Assembly: GCA_034436375.1 (NCBI GenBank)
Contig: DAOTVS010000113.1
Span: forward strand, 1 to 11,946
Direction of reading: 5' to 3'
Length of the DNA stretch: 11,946 nt
Origin: DAOTVS01 sp034436375
GTDB lineage: Bacteria; Chloroflexota; Anaerolineae; SpSt-313
Part shown: positions 1-6,860 of the stretch, piece after piece
Numbering within the stretch: position 1 is the stretch's first letter
Layout of the letters: the number at the start of each line of letters is the position of its first letter
The notes under the pieces: generated by a model
Told to the model about the DNA's origin: nothing
Database searches by the model: none
The model's input: the letters and a program-made list of their open reading frames with translations, nothing else
Position numbers and translations under genes: made by a program

Positions 1-38
1 CAGCGCAGGGGGCAGTCTCGAGACTACCCCCTGCGCTG
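1..38. repeat. 38-bp near-perfect palindrome at the window edge, possible terminator
   Basis: Positions 1-19 pair with 20-38 around a central CTCGAG, with one mismatch (13 against 26). The outer twelve pairs are GC-rich (CAGCGCAGGGGG against CCCCCTGCGCTG). It lies 53 bases beyond the stop codon of the minus-strand thiamine-diphosphate enzyme gene, so it could be a terminator for that gene, or a two-way terminator if a converging gene lies to the left of the window. No T-run can be judged on the minus strand because the window ends here. The symmetry is seen directly; the role is inferred. Confidence 0.55.
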
Positions 39-72
39 CCACCCCGGCGCTCTCCCTCACTACGAACCGTAC

Positions 73-89
73 ACGGGCCACCGGCCCGT
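73..89 (-). terminator. Short GC hairpin just after the stop codon of the TPP enzyme gene
   Basis: ACGGGCC (73-79) and GGCCCGT (83-89) make a seven-pair stem with a three-base loop, starting two bases beyond the stop codon at 92-94. There is no U-rich tail on the minus-strand transcript, so it is not a textbook intrinsic terminator. It may act together with the larger palindrome at 1-38 or protect the mRNA end. Confidence 0.4.
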
Positions 90-91
90 CT

Positions 92-1744
92 CTACACTCT
101 GACCTCCGCCCGCGCCGGCTCCAGAGCGGTGCTCTCCCGCTCCAGCGGGTCAATGGCTACATCGATCAGATATGGCATCTTGGCGGCCAGGGCTTGATGG
201 ATGGCATCGGCCAGCACCGCCGGTTGCTCCACGCGCGTGCCCAGCAGGCCAACGCTCTGGGCCACCTGGGCAAAGCTCACCTGCGGCAGCTCGGTGAAGA
301 AGGGCGGCATCGCCAAGCGCTCCTCATCCGAGTTCATCATCCCCAGGCGGGCATTGTTAAAGCAGACGATGGTGACGGGCAGGTTATGCTCGACCAGAGT
401 GATCATCTCTCCCAGTGAGATGGCCAGGCCGCCGTCGCCCACCACCGCCACTGCCGGCCGCTCCGGGTAGGCCAGGCACGCCGCCAGCGCCGCCGGCAGG
501 CCAAAGCCCATACTCGCCAGGTGATAGGAGGTGACGAATTTCTCTCCCTTGGGCTCGTACTGTTGGCACATGAAATAGGCGTGGTCGCCCACATCGAGGG
601 CAATGACCGCATCAGCAGGCAGCGTTTCTTGCAGCGTGCGCACCACGAACTGTGGCTTGATGGGCACGCTTTGGTCCGTGGCCTTGGGGTTCACCTGGGC
701 CATGAACTCGCTCTTGCGGGCGTGCAAATCCCCCCACTCGTTGGCCACCGGGCCTTCCGGCAGCAAAGGGACAAGCCGCCGCACGGTCGGCGCCGCATCT
801 CCCCACAGGCCCACCGCCACCGCGTAATGCTGGCCGATCCGGCTACGGTCGTTGTCGATCTGGATCAACTGCTGCTGCGGCTGGATCAATCGCCACTCAT
901 TGGTTGTGTTCTGTGACAGGGAGCACCCGACCACCAGGATTGTATCGGCCTCGCGCAGGAAATGGTCGGCCAGAGGTGTGCCATAGTGGCCTACGACCCC
1001 CATGCTCAGCGGCTCGCTGGCCGGCAGCAGCCCCTTGCTGCGGCAGGTCGTCAACACGGGCGCTCCCAGGCGATGGGCCACCTGGAGCAACGGCTCGCGG
1101 GCCTCACGCGCCCCCCATCCCATCAGGATCACGGGCCGGCTGGCGCCGGCGAGCAAGCGCGCTGCCTGGCGGAGCGAATCATCCCCCGCCGCCGCTTGCG
1201 ACCAGTTCATGTGCCCCTGGGGGCGGATGGGGCCGCTCACAGCCTCCATCATCTGCAGATCCGAGGGCACCTGCACGTGGGCTACCCCCTGCTTGCCCAC
1301 TGCCGTCTGCAGGGCATTGGCGAAGACCGCTGGCGCCTGCGCAGCCGTCTCGGCTGCGGCATTGAACACAGTTACCGGCTCAAAGAGCGCATGGGCGTCG
1401 ATCTCCTGCCAGGCCCCCTCATATTGCCAGGAGCGCCGGACCTGGCCAGTGATTGCCAGCATCGGCGCCCGGTCATATTGGGCGTCATAGACGCCGGGCA
1501 TCAGGCCCACAGCGCCCGGCCCGGCGGTAGCGATACAGGCTGCCGGCTCACCCGTCAGCTTGCCATAGGCCGAGGCGGCAAAGGCCGCCATGGACTCTTG
1601 TCGCATCGCGACAAAGCGTATCCGGTCCTGGTGCCTCACCGCATTGAGCAGGCCCAACACCGTTTCGCCCATGACGCCAAAGATGTAGCGTATGCCCCAA
1701 TCACCCAGTTGTTCCACCACGATATCGGAAACTGAACGCGCCAT
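92..1744 (-). CDS. Thiamine-diphosphate-dependent enzyme, pyruvate oxidase / acetolactate synthase-like
   Basis: The 550-residue product has the three-domain layout of the acetolactate synthase/pyruvate oxidase superfamily. The N-terminal domain begins ARSVSDIVVEQLGDWGIRYIFG and holds the TPP-activating glutamate at E50 (RQESMAAF), followed by GPGAVGLMPGVYDA. A central Rossmann-like domain spans about 205-340. The C-terminal TPP domain carries the GDGG motif at 436-439 and the paired asparagines N463-N464 that close the diphosphate/metal motif. The stretch FNNARLGMMNSDEE and the region around EGAWQEIDAHALFEPVT look closer to pyruvate oxidase/quinone-type enzymes than to biosynthetic acetolactate synthase, and no small regulatory subunit gene is adjacent. 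The substrate cannot be fixed from sequence. The ATG at 1744 is preferred because AGGGAGGGG lies just upstream and the family N-terminus starts here. The frame stays open to 1819, but that extension would run into the divergent promoter. Confidence 0.88.
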   Translation of the reverse strand: MARSVSDIVVEQLGDWGIRYIFGVMGETVLGLLNAVRHQDRIRFVAMRQESMAAFAASAYGKLTGEPAACIATAGPGAVGLMPGVYDAQYDRAPMLAITGQVRRSWQYEGAWQEIDAHALFEPVTVFNAAAETAAQAPAVFANALQTAVGKQGVAHVQVPSDLQMMEAVSGPIRPQGHMNWSQAAAGDDSLRQAARLLAGASRPVILMGWGAREAREPLLQVAHRLGAPVLTTCRSKGLLPASEPLSMGVVGHYGTPLADHFLREADTILVVGCSLSQNTTNEWRLIQPQQQLIQIDNDRSRIGQHYAVAVGLWGDAAPTVRRLVPLLPEGPVANEWGDLHARKSEFMAQVNPKATDQSVPIKPQFVVRTLQETLPADAVIALDVGDHAYFMCQQYEPKGEKFVTSYHLASMGFGLPAALAACLAYPERPAVAVVGDGGLAISLGEMITLVEHNLPVTIVCFNNARLGMMNSDEERLAMPPFFTELPQVSFAQVAQSVGLLGTRVEQPAVLADAIHQALAAKMPYLIDVAIDPLERESTALEPARAEVRV

Positions 1745-1746
1745 AT

Positions 1747-1755
1747 CCCCTCCCT
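1747..1755 (-). promoter_or_regulatory. Ribosome binding site deciding the TPP enzyme start
   Basis: Read on the minus strand, AGGGAGGGG is followed by AT and the ATG at 1744-1742. An in-frame ATG at 1768 has no comparable purine run upstream, so 1744 is chosen. Confidence 0.6.
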
Positions 1756-1812
1756 GTTGTAGGATCATGGGAATCCAGCCAGCAGGATATGTGCCAGTGC
1801 GCCCGATAGGGA

Positions 1813-1840
1813 TTGACAACCCTCCCCGACTCCCTATACT
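1813..1840 (+). promoter_or_regulatory. Sigma-70-type promoter for the PAS histidine kinase gene
   Basis: TTGACA at 1813-1818 and TATACT at 1835-1840 are separated by 16 bases: a perfect -35 and a five-of-six -10. The expected transcription start is about 1846-1848. That coincides with the first in-frame GTG/ATG of the kinase (1846/1849), so the message would be leaderless if translated from there, or would have a leader of about 68 bases if translation starts at 1915. I see no equally good promoter for the divergent gene. Confidence 0.65.
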
Positions 1841-1890
1841 AACCCGTGATGTTCCATACCCTTACAGCAGAGCCTCATCGTGTGCAGCAC

Positions 1891-1899
1891 AAGGGGAGG
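1891..1899 (+). promoter_or_regulatory. Shine-Dalgarno-like run before the preferred kinase start
   Basis: AAGGGGAGG is a strong purine run, but its end is 15 bases before the ATG at 1915, longer than usual. It still makes 1915 more likely than the unsupported GTG at 1846 or ATG at 1849, which would place this run inside the coding sequence. Confidence 0.4.
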
Positions 1900-1914
1900 T
1901 CCGCAAAAGCGCGT

Positions 1915-4248
1915 ATGAGATCAGGGGCAGAGGCGCCGGCTGCTCAGCCAGGCCAGGAAACCCCAGGACGCGAAGAATTCCTCGATTCTCTTCTCCAGTC
2001 GGCCTCCGTTGGCGTCGCCGTCGTGCGGGGCGCGGAGAACCATGTGGAGCTTACTAACCCTGTCTATCGCCGCATCGTTGGGCGGCCTCAGGGCCCTGTA
2101 GAAGGCCTCCCCTTGCGCCAGGTTCTGCCGCCCTCTGCCGCCGAGACAGCGGAGCGCTGCATTGCGGCTGCCTATACCCAGGGGCGCACCGTGACCGCCT
2201 ACGAGATTCCGGTGCAGAGCGGCGAGCCTCCGCAGATGACCTACTGGGATGTCGACTATATCCCCCAGCGCGCCGAAGATGGCCATATAGAGGCCATTCT
2301 GATGCTGGCCATGCAGGTGACCGGCAAAGTGCAGGCGCGCGGGCGGCTCGAACTGCTGGCCAGCCAGCTCCAGACCATCCTCAGCAACCTGCCCAATGGG
2401 GTACTGGTTATCGATACCGATCTGCGCGTCACCCTGGCCAACGACTATGCCCGCCGTTGGTTCGGCCAGAATGTTGTGGGCCTATCCGTGGCTGAGCTGC
2501 GGCGCCGGTTCAGCTTTACCGACAGTCAGGGCCGCCCCCTGGCCCCAGAGCAGCTCCCCTTGCAGAGGGCGTTGCAGGGGGAGCTTGTCGCCGGCGTCGA
2601 GCTCGTTGCCACACCCATCAGCGGCCCGCGCCTGCAGTTACTCTCGAGCGCGGCCCCGCTGCGAGACCCGGCCCAGGGCAACCGCATCACCGGCGCCGTA
2701 CTCACCGTCACCGATATCACTGCCCAGAAGCAGGCGCAAGCCGACCGCGAGCGCCTGCTGGCCGAGGTCGAGGCTGCACATGCGACCCTGCGCACCATCC
2801 TCGATCGCCTGCCCGATGCTGTATTGGTGGTTGATACCGCTGGGCGCATTACCATGAGCAATGACGCCCTGGTCCGCTACCTGGGGCGTGATATGCACGG
2901 CGCTAACATTGCCGATCTGCGGCGCGAGTTTGTCCACGTCAGGGCCGATGGCCGCCCCTTTGCCCCGGGCGATACCCCCCTGGAGCGTGCCCTGCGCGGC
3001 GAGACGGTCACCGGCGTCGAGGTGCAGTTCACACTGCCGCCGGGCCGACGCGCCCAGGCGATCGAGAGCGTCGCCCCTCTGTACGAGCCGGGAGGTGGGG
3101 GCCGGCTCAGCGGGGCGGTGGCTGCCTATACCGATATCACACCGCAGAAGCAGGCGCAGGCCGAGCGCGAGCGTCTGCTGGCCGAAGTGCAGGATGCGCG
3201 CCGCAAGCTGCAGGCGATCATCAACCGCGTGCCAGAGGCGGTTATCGTCATTGATCCGCAGCAGCGCATCACCCTCAGCAACGATGCCGCCCGCCGCCTG
3301 GCCGGGCGGCCGCTGCTTGGCCTCAGCCTGAGCGATCTGCAGCGTATAGCCGGCCCGGTCACAGTGGGCAGCCAGCCCTTGACCCCTGGGCAGACGCCCG
3401 GCGAGCGTGCCCTGCGGGGCGAGACCGTGACTGGCGTGGAGATCAGGGCTCGCACGCCCGACGGCCGGCCCATCGACCTGCTGGAGAGCGCAGCCCCCTT
3501 GCCCGGACCGGGCGGCATGGTGCGCGAGGTCGTGATTGTGCTGGCTAATATTACCCCACTCAAGGAGCTGGACCGCGCCAAGGATGAGTTCATCTCGGTG
3601 GCCGCCCACGAGCTGCGGACGCCGCTTACCAGCCTCAAAGGGCACGCCCAGATCCTGCTGCGCCAGGCCATCAAGGATAACTGGCGCCCTTCCGAACGGC
3701 ACAGCCTCGAGATCATCGATGACCAGGTCGACCGGCTGAACCAGCTCATCAGCCGCCTGCTGGATGTCAGCCGCATCCGCCTGGGCCGCCTGCAGCTACA
3801 TCGCGAGCCGGTCGATATCGTCGGCCTGGCGCGCCAGGTAGCCGAAGAGATGCAGGTCACGACCGAGGCCCACCGCATCTGGGTGGAAACGCCCGTCGAT
3901 TCCCTCACCGGCCAGTGGGACCCGGGGGCCCTGCGCCAGGTGCTTATGAACCTGGTTGGCAACTCGATCAAGTATGCGCCCGGCGGCCCGATCATCATCC
4001 GCCTCCAGCCAGAAGAGCGGCAGGTCATTGTCAGCGTGAGCGACCGGGGGCCGGGCATCTCTCCTCAGCAGCAGGCCCGGCTCTTTGAAGCTTTTGCACG
4101 CGGCGTGGCCGAAGAGTACCGCCGCACCGGCGGCCTGGGTCTCGGACTCTACATCTCGCGTGGCATCGTCGAAGCTCACGGCGGGCGCATCTGGGTGGAG
4201 AGCGAGCTGGGGCGGGGCGCGACCTTCTCCTTCTCATTGCCTCTGTAA
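1915..4248 (+). CDS. Soluble multi-PAS sensor histidine kinase
   Basis: The product (777 residues from 1915; up to 800 from a GTG at 1846) is a complete transmitter kinase. A first PAS-like domain occupies about 20-135. Three closely related PAS repeats follow at about 145-275, 285-415 and 425-550, joined by helical linkers (QKQAQAxRERLLAEV). The HisKA dimerisation domain has the phospho-acceptor H565 in AAHELRTPLTSLKGH. The ATPase domain shows the N box (NLVGNSIKYAP, N683), G1 (DRGPGI, D710) and G2 (GGLGLGLYISRGIVEAHGG). No signal peptide or membrane segment is visible, so it should be cytoplasmic and sense an internal signal or bound cofactor through PAS. No receiver domain is fused, and no response regulator or output gene is adjacent, so it is an orphan here. 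The N-terminus is the uncertain part: 1846, 1849 and 1915 are all possible. Confidence 0.9.
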   Translation: MRSGAEAPAAQPGQETPGREEFLDSLLQSASVGVAVVRGAENHVELTNPVYRRIVGRPQGPVEGLPLRQVLPPSAAETAERCIAAAYTQGRTVTAYEIPVQSGEPPQMTYWDVDYIPQRAEDGHIEAILMLAMQVTGKVQARGRLELLASQLQTILSNLPNGVLVIDTDLRVTLANDYARRWFGQNVVGLSVAELRRRFSFTDSQGRPLAPEQLPLQRALQGELVAGVELVATPISGPRLQLLSSAAPLRDPAQGNRITGAVLTVTDITAQKQAQADRERLLAEVEAAHATLRTILDRLPDAVLVVDTAGRITMSNDALVRYLGRDMHGANIADLRREFVHVRADGRPFAPGDTPLERALRGETVTGVEVQFTLPPGRRAQAIESVAPLYEPGGGGRLSGAVAAYTDITPQKQAQAERERLLAEVQDARRKLQAIINRVPEAVIVIDPQQRITLSNDAARRLAGRPLLGLSLSDLQRIAGPVTVGSQPLTPGQTPGERALRGETVTGVEIRARTPDGRPIDLLESAAPLPGPGGMVREVVIVLANITPLKELDRAKDEFISVAAHELRTPLTSLKGHAQILLRQAIKDNWRPSERHSLEIIDDQVDRLNQLISRLLDVSRIRLGRLQLHREPVDIVGLARQVAEEMQVTTEAHRIWVETPVDSLTGQWDPGALRQVLMNLVGNSIKYAPGGPIIIRLQPEERQVIVSVSDRGPGISPQQQARLFEAFARGVAEEYRRTGGLGLGLYISRGIVEAHGGRIWVESELGRGATFSFSLPL
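2404..3541 (+). repeat. In-frame tandem PAS repeat with an exact 420-bp period
   Basis: Three PAS units in the kinase gene keep exact register. VLVIDT-type codons begin at 2404, 2824 and 3244, and the GAG codon opening the E-x-V-x-GVE segment falls at 2581, 3001 and 3421. Linker DNA at 2711-2770 and 3131-3190 agrees at about 51 of 60 bases. A period of 140 codons with no indels between these landmarks points to duplication inside the gene. Sequence outside the linkers has diverged, including much of the ligand pocket. Confidence 0.75.
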
Positions 4249-4255
4249 CGATTCT

Positions 4256-4285
4256 TTGCCCCGCCTCCCCTCGATATGGTATAAT
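4256..4285 (+). promoter_or_regulatory. Extended -10 promoter for the ABC-F/coaE/glycosyltransferase operon
   Basis: TGGTATAAT at 4277-4285 is a perfect extended -10 element (TGn plus TATAAT). A weaker -35, TTGCCC at 4256-4261, lies 18 bases upstream. It begins eight bases after the kinase stop codon, with no terminator hairpin between, so kinase transcripts may read through. The predicted start is near 4292, leaving a leader of roughly 24 bases with GAGGGG at 4305-4310, five bases before the ATG at 4316. Confidence 0.7.
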
Positions 4286-4315
4286 CTGATCTACAGTCTT
4301 ATTTGAGGGGCATTT

Positions 4316-6232
4316 ATGTCTATTCTATCGGCGACCGGCCTGGCCATGCATTTTGGCGCTCAGGACATCTTTGCCGACATCTCGCTCTCTGTGGCCCGTG
4401 GCGACCGTGTCGCCCTGGTGGGGGCCAACGGCACGGGCAAGACGACGCTGATGCGCATCCTGGCCGGGGTCGAGGCGCCCTCCGCCGGCGCGGTGCGCCG
4501 GGCGCGTGGCTTGCGCCTGGGCTACCTTCCCCAGCAGCCCGAGTTTACGGGCGAAGCCACGCTCTATAGGGAGATGCTGGATATCTTTGTGCATCTGCAA
4601 GCCCAGCAGGAAGAGCTGCGCCGCCTGGAAACGGCTATGGCGGACCCTGCCGCCCGCGAGGAGGCCCTGGCCCGCTACGGCGACTTGCAGGTCAAGTTCG
4701 AGTTGGCCGGCGGCTATGATTACGAGGAGCGCATCCGGCGCACACTGACCAGCCTGGGCTTTGATGAGGCCGATTTCGGCATGCCGCTGGCCCTGCTTTC
4801 GGGCGGCCAACGCACGCGCGCCCTGTTAGCCAAGCTGCTCCTTTCCGAGCCGGACCTGCTGCTCTTGGACGAGCCTACCAATCACCTGGATATGGCGGCG
4901 GTGGAGTGGCTGGAGGAGACGCTGACCGCATGGCCGGGCAGCCTGATTATTGTAGCCCACGACCGCCGCTTTCTGGACGTGGTGGCCACGCGTGTGTGGG
5001 AATTGAGCCACGGCCATATTGAGGAATTCTCGGGCAACTATTCCAAATACGTCCAGTTGCGGGCCGAGCGCCGCGCCCGGCAACTGGCCGAGTACGAGGC
5101 CCAGCAGGAAGAGATCGCCAAGACGGAAGAGTTTATCCGCCGCAACATGGCCGGCCAGCGCTCCAAGGAGGCCAAAGGCCGCCTGAAGCGCTTGGACCGG
5201 GTGGAGCGGTTGGAGCGCCCGCGCGAGGATCGCACCCTGCGCTTGAGGCTGCAGACGGCCGACCGCGCCGGCGAGACGGTGATCTATACCCGAAATCTCG
5301 TGGTGGGCTATGACGATGACGCCCAGGGCGGGGGGCGGCAGCTCTTCTCGAGCCCCGACCTGCGCCTGCGCCGTGGCGAGCGGGCTGCCCTGGTGGGGCC
5401 CAATGGCTCCGGCAAGACGACCTTTCTGCGCACCTTGCTGGGGCAGCTTCCCCCGCTGCAGGGCGAGGCTCACCTGGGCTATAATGTGCGCATCGGCTAT
5501 TTTGCCCAGGCGCAGGAGGGCCTCAAGCCCGAACGCACGGTGATGGAGGAGATCCTCGATTGCAAGAACCTGCCCATTGCGGCGGCGCGGGATTTCTGCG
5601 CACGCTTTCTCTTTGCCGGCGATGACGCCTTCAAGCCCATTGCGGCCCTCTCGGGCGGCGAGCGGGCGCGCGTGGCCCTGGCCCGCCTGACCCTGCAGGG
5701 CGCCAATTTGCTGCTGCTCGACGAGCCCACCAATCACCTGGATATTCCGGCGCAAGAGGCGCTGCAGGACGTGCTGGAGGGTTTCAACGGCACCATCCTG
5801 TTCGTGAGCCACGACCGCTGGCTGATCGATGCCCTGGCTACACAGGTGTGGATAGTGGAGGGCGACCGCCTGCACGTCTACCCCGGCGGCTATGCCGAGT
5901 ACCTGGCCGCTCGCGAGGCCCTGCGCGCAGCCGAAAAAGCCCTGCCCCGGGAAAAGGCGCCGGCCGAAGAGCGCCGCAAGGGCCCTACGCCCGAGGAAAG
6001 GGCCGCCCGCCAGCGGCAGCGCCAGGAAAAGCTCATCGCCTCGCTGGAGGAGGAGATCACGGCCCTGGAGGCGCGCCTGCAGGACCTGCAGGAGGCGATT
6101 TCGCAGGCCAGCCTGCGCGGTGAGCTGGGGCGTGTGCACACGCTGAGTGCTGAATACGCCGAGACCGAAGGCTTGCTGCACGAGCGCATGAGCGCCTGGA
6201 CGCAGGCACAGGAAACGGTGCAGGCGGAGTAG
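4316..6232 (+). CDS. ABC-F family ATPase (Uup/YdiF-like, ribosome-associated type)
   Basis: The 638-residue protein has two ABC ATPase cassettes and no membrane segments, the layout of ABC-F proteins, which act on ribosomes rather than in transport. Cassette 1 has Walker A GANGTGKTT (36-44), signature LSGGQ (161-165) and Walker B LLLLDEPTNHLD with D185/E186. A charged helical linker (about 235-315, rich in R, E and Q) matches the P-site-tRNA-interacting arm. Cassette 2 has Walker A GPNGSGKTT (361-369), LSGGE (445-449) and D469/E470. The C-terminal 65-70 residues form a predicted coiled coil (LEEEITALEARLQDLQE), as in Uup-type members. Both catalytic glutamates are present, so it should hydrolyse ATP. 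It heads a plus-strand operon, with coaE starting seven bases after its stop. Which ABC-F subfamily it belongs to, and whether it is housekeeping or antibiotic-protective, is not decided; housekeeping is likelier from context. Confidence 0.92.
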   Translation: MSILSATGLAMHFGAQDIFADISLSVARGDRVALVGANGTGKTTLMRILAGVEAPSAGAVRRARGLRLGYLPQQPEFTGEATLYREMLDIFVHLQAQQEELRRLETAMADPAAREEALARYGDLQVKFELAGGYDYEERIRRTLTSLGFDEADFGMPLALLSGGQRTRALLAKLLLSEPDLLLLDEPTNHLDMAAVEWLEETLTAWPGSLIIVAHDRRFLDVVATRVWELSHGHIEEFSGNYSKYVQLRAERRARQLAEYEAQQEEIAKTEEFIRRNMAGQRSKEAKGRLKRLDRVERLERPREDRTLRLRLQTADRAGETVIYTRNLVVGYDDDAQGGGRQLFSSPDLRLRRGERAALVGPNGSGKTTFLRTLLGQLPPLQGEAHLGYNVRIGYFAQAQEGLKPERTVMEEILDCKNLPIAAARDFCARFLFAGDDAFKPIAALSGGERARVALARLTLQGANLLLLDEPTNHLDIPAQEALQDVLEGFNGTILFVSHDRWLIDALATQVWIVEGDRLHVYPGGYAEYLAAREALRAAEKALPREKAPAEERRKGPTPEERAARQRQRQEKLIASLEEEITALEARLQDLQEAISQASLRGELGRVHTLSAEYAETEGLLHERMSAWTQAQETVQAE

Positions 6233-6239
6233 GGTTATT

Positions 6240-6860
6240 GTGTATATCATCGGCTTGACCGGCAACATAGCCACTGGCAAGAGCACCGTGGCGCGCCTGC
6301 TGCACGAGCTCGGCGCGGAGGTGCTTGATGCCGACATCCTGGCTCACGAGACCATGCGCCCCGGCACGGCCGTGTGGGATGAGATCCGCCGCCGCTTTGG
6401 CCCGGCGGTCATCGCGCCCGATGGCGCCATAGACCGCCGCCGCCTGGGCGAGATCGTCTTTGCCGACCCGGGGGCGCTGGCGGACCTGGAGGGCATCACG
6501 CACCCCGCCGTGGCGGCGCTTATCGACGAGCGCCTGCGCGGCCTGCGCTCGCGCCGGCCAACCCCTGCTGTGGTCGTGATCGAGGCTATCAAGCTCCTGG
6601 AGGCCGGCCTTGGGGCGCTGTGCGATGCAATCTGGGTGGTGACGGCCCCGCGCGCCCTGCAGATCAAGCGCCTGGTGCAGACGCGGCGGATGACGCCGGA
6701 GGAAGCGGCGCTGCGTATCGATGCCCAGCCGCCGGCGGAACTCAAGATTGCCCAGGCGCAGGTGGTGATCGTCAACGACGGCTCGCCCGGAGATCTGGCG
6801 CGCCAGGTGCAGGCAGCCTGGGCCCAGATCCCCTTGGCAAAGGAAGGGGAAAAGCCATGA
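6240..6860 (+). CDS. coaE: Dephospho-CoA kinase
   Basis: The 206-residue product matches dephospho-CoA kinase, which phosphorylates the 3'-OH of dephospho-CoA with ATP in the last step of coenzyme A synthesis in the cytoplasm. The N-terminus IIGLTGNIATGKSTV carries the P-loop (G8 to S15), followed by LDADILAHE with the conserved D32. The body keeps family landmarks such as the IDRRRLGEIVF stretch and the ITHPAV segment, and a C-terminal VIVNDGS motif. The length is typical. The start is a GTG at 6240, seven bases after the ABC-F stop, with GGAGTAGGG (6226-6234) as a ribosome binding site overlapping that stop codon. Its own stop overlaps the next gene's ATG in an ATGA junction, so translation of the two is probably coupled. 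Confidence 0.94.
   Translation: MYIIGLTGNIATGKSTVARLLHELGAEVLDADILAHETMRPGTAVWDEIRRRFGPAVIAPDGAIDRRRLGEIVFADPGALADLEGITHPAVAALIDERLRGLRSRRPTPAVVVIEAIKLLEAGLGALCDAIWVVTAPRALQIKRLVQTRRMTPEEAALRIDAQPPAELKIAQAQVVIVNDGSPGDLARQVQAAWAQIPLAKEGEKP

Noticed and set aside
2638..4058. Minus-strand frames opposite the PAS kinase
   Set aside because: They mirror the repeated PAS coding DNA and carry no motif; the plus strand has the full kinase signature.
4256..4315. Terminator between the kinase and the ABC-F gene
   Set aside because: I could not find a stable stem or T-run in this gap; it holds a promoter and a ribosome binding site.
4826..6337. Long open frame (about 500 codons) on the minus strand across the ABC-F gene
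   Set aside because: It is antisense to a gene with intact Walker, signature and coiled-coil motifs, shows no recognisable domain, and is the kind of frame that GC-rich codon use creates opposite real genes.
6620..6856. Glycosyltransferase extended upstream to 6620
   Set aside because: The upstream frame lies inside coaE in another phase and reads as low-complexity G/A/P-rich sequence; the family N-terminus begins at 6857 with a ribosome binding site.
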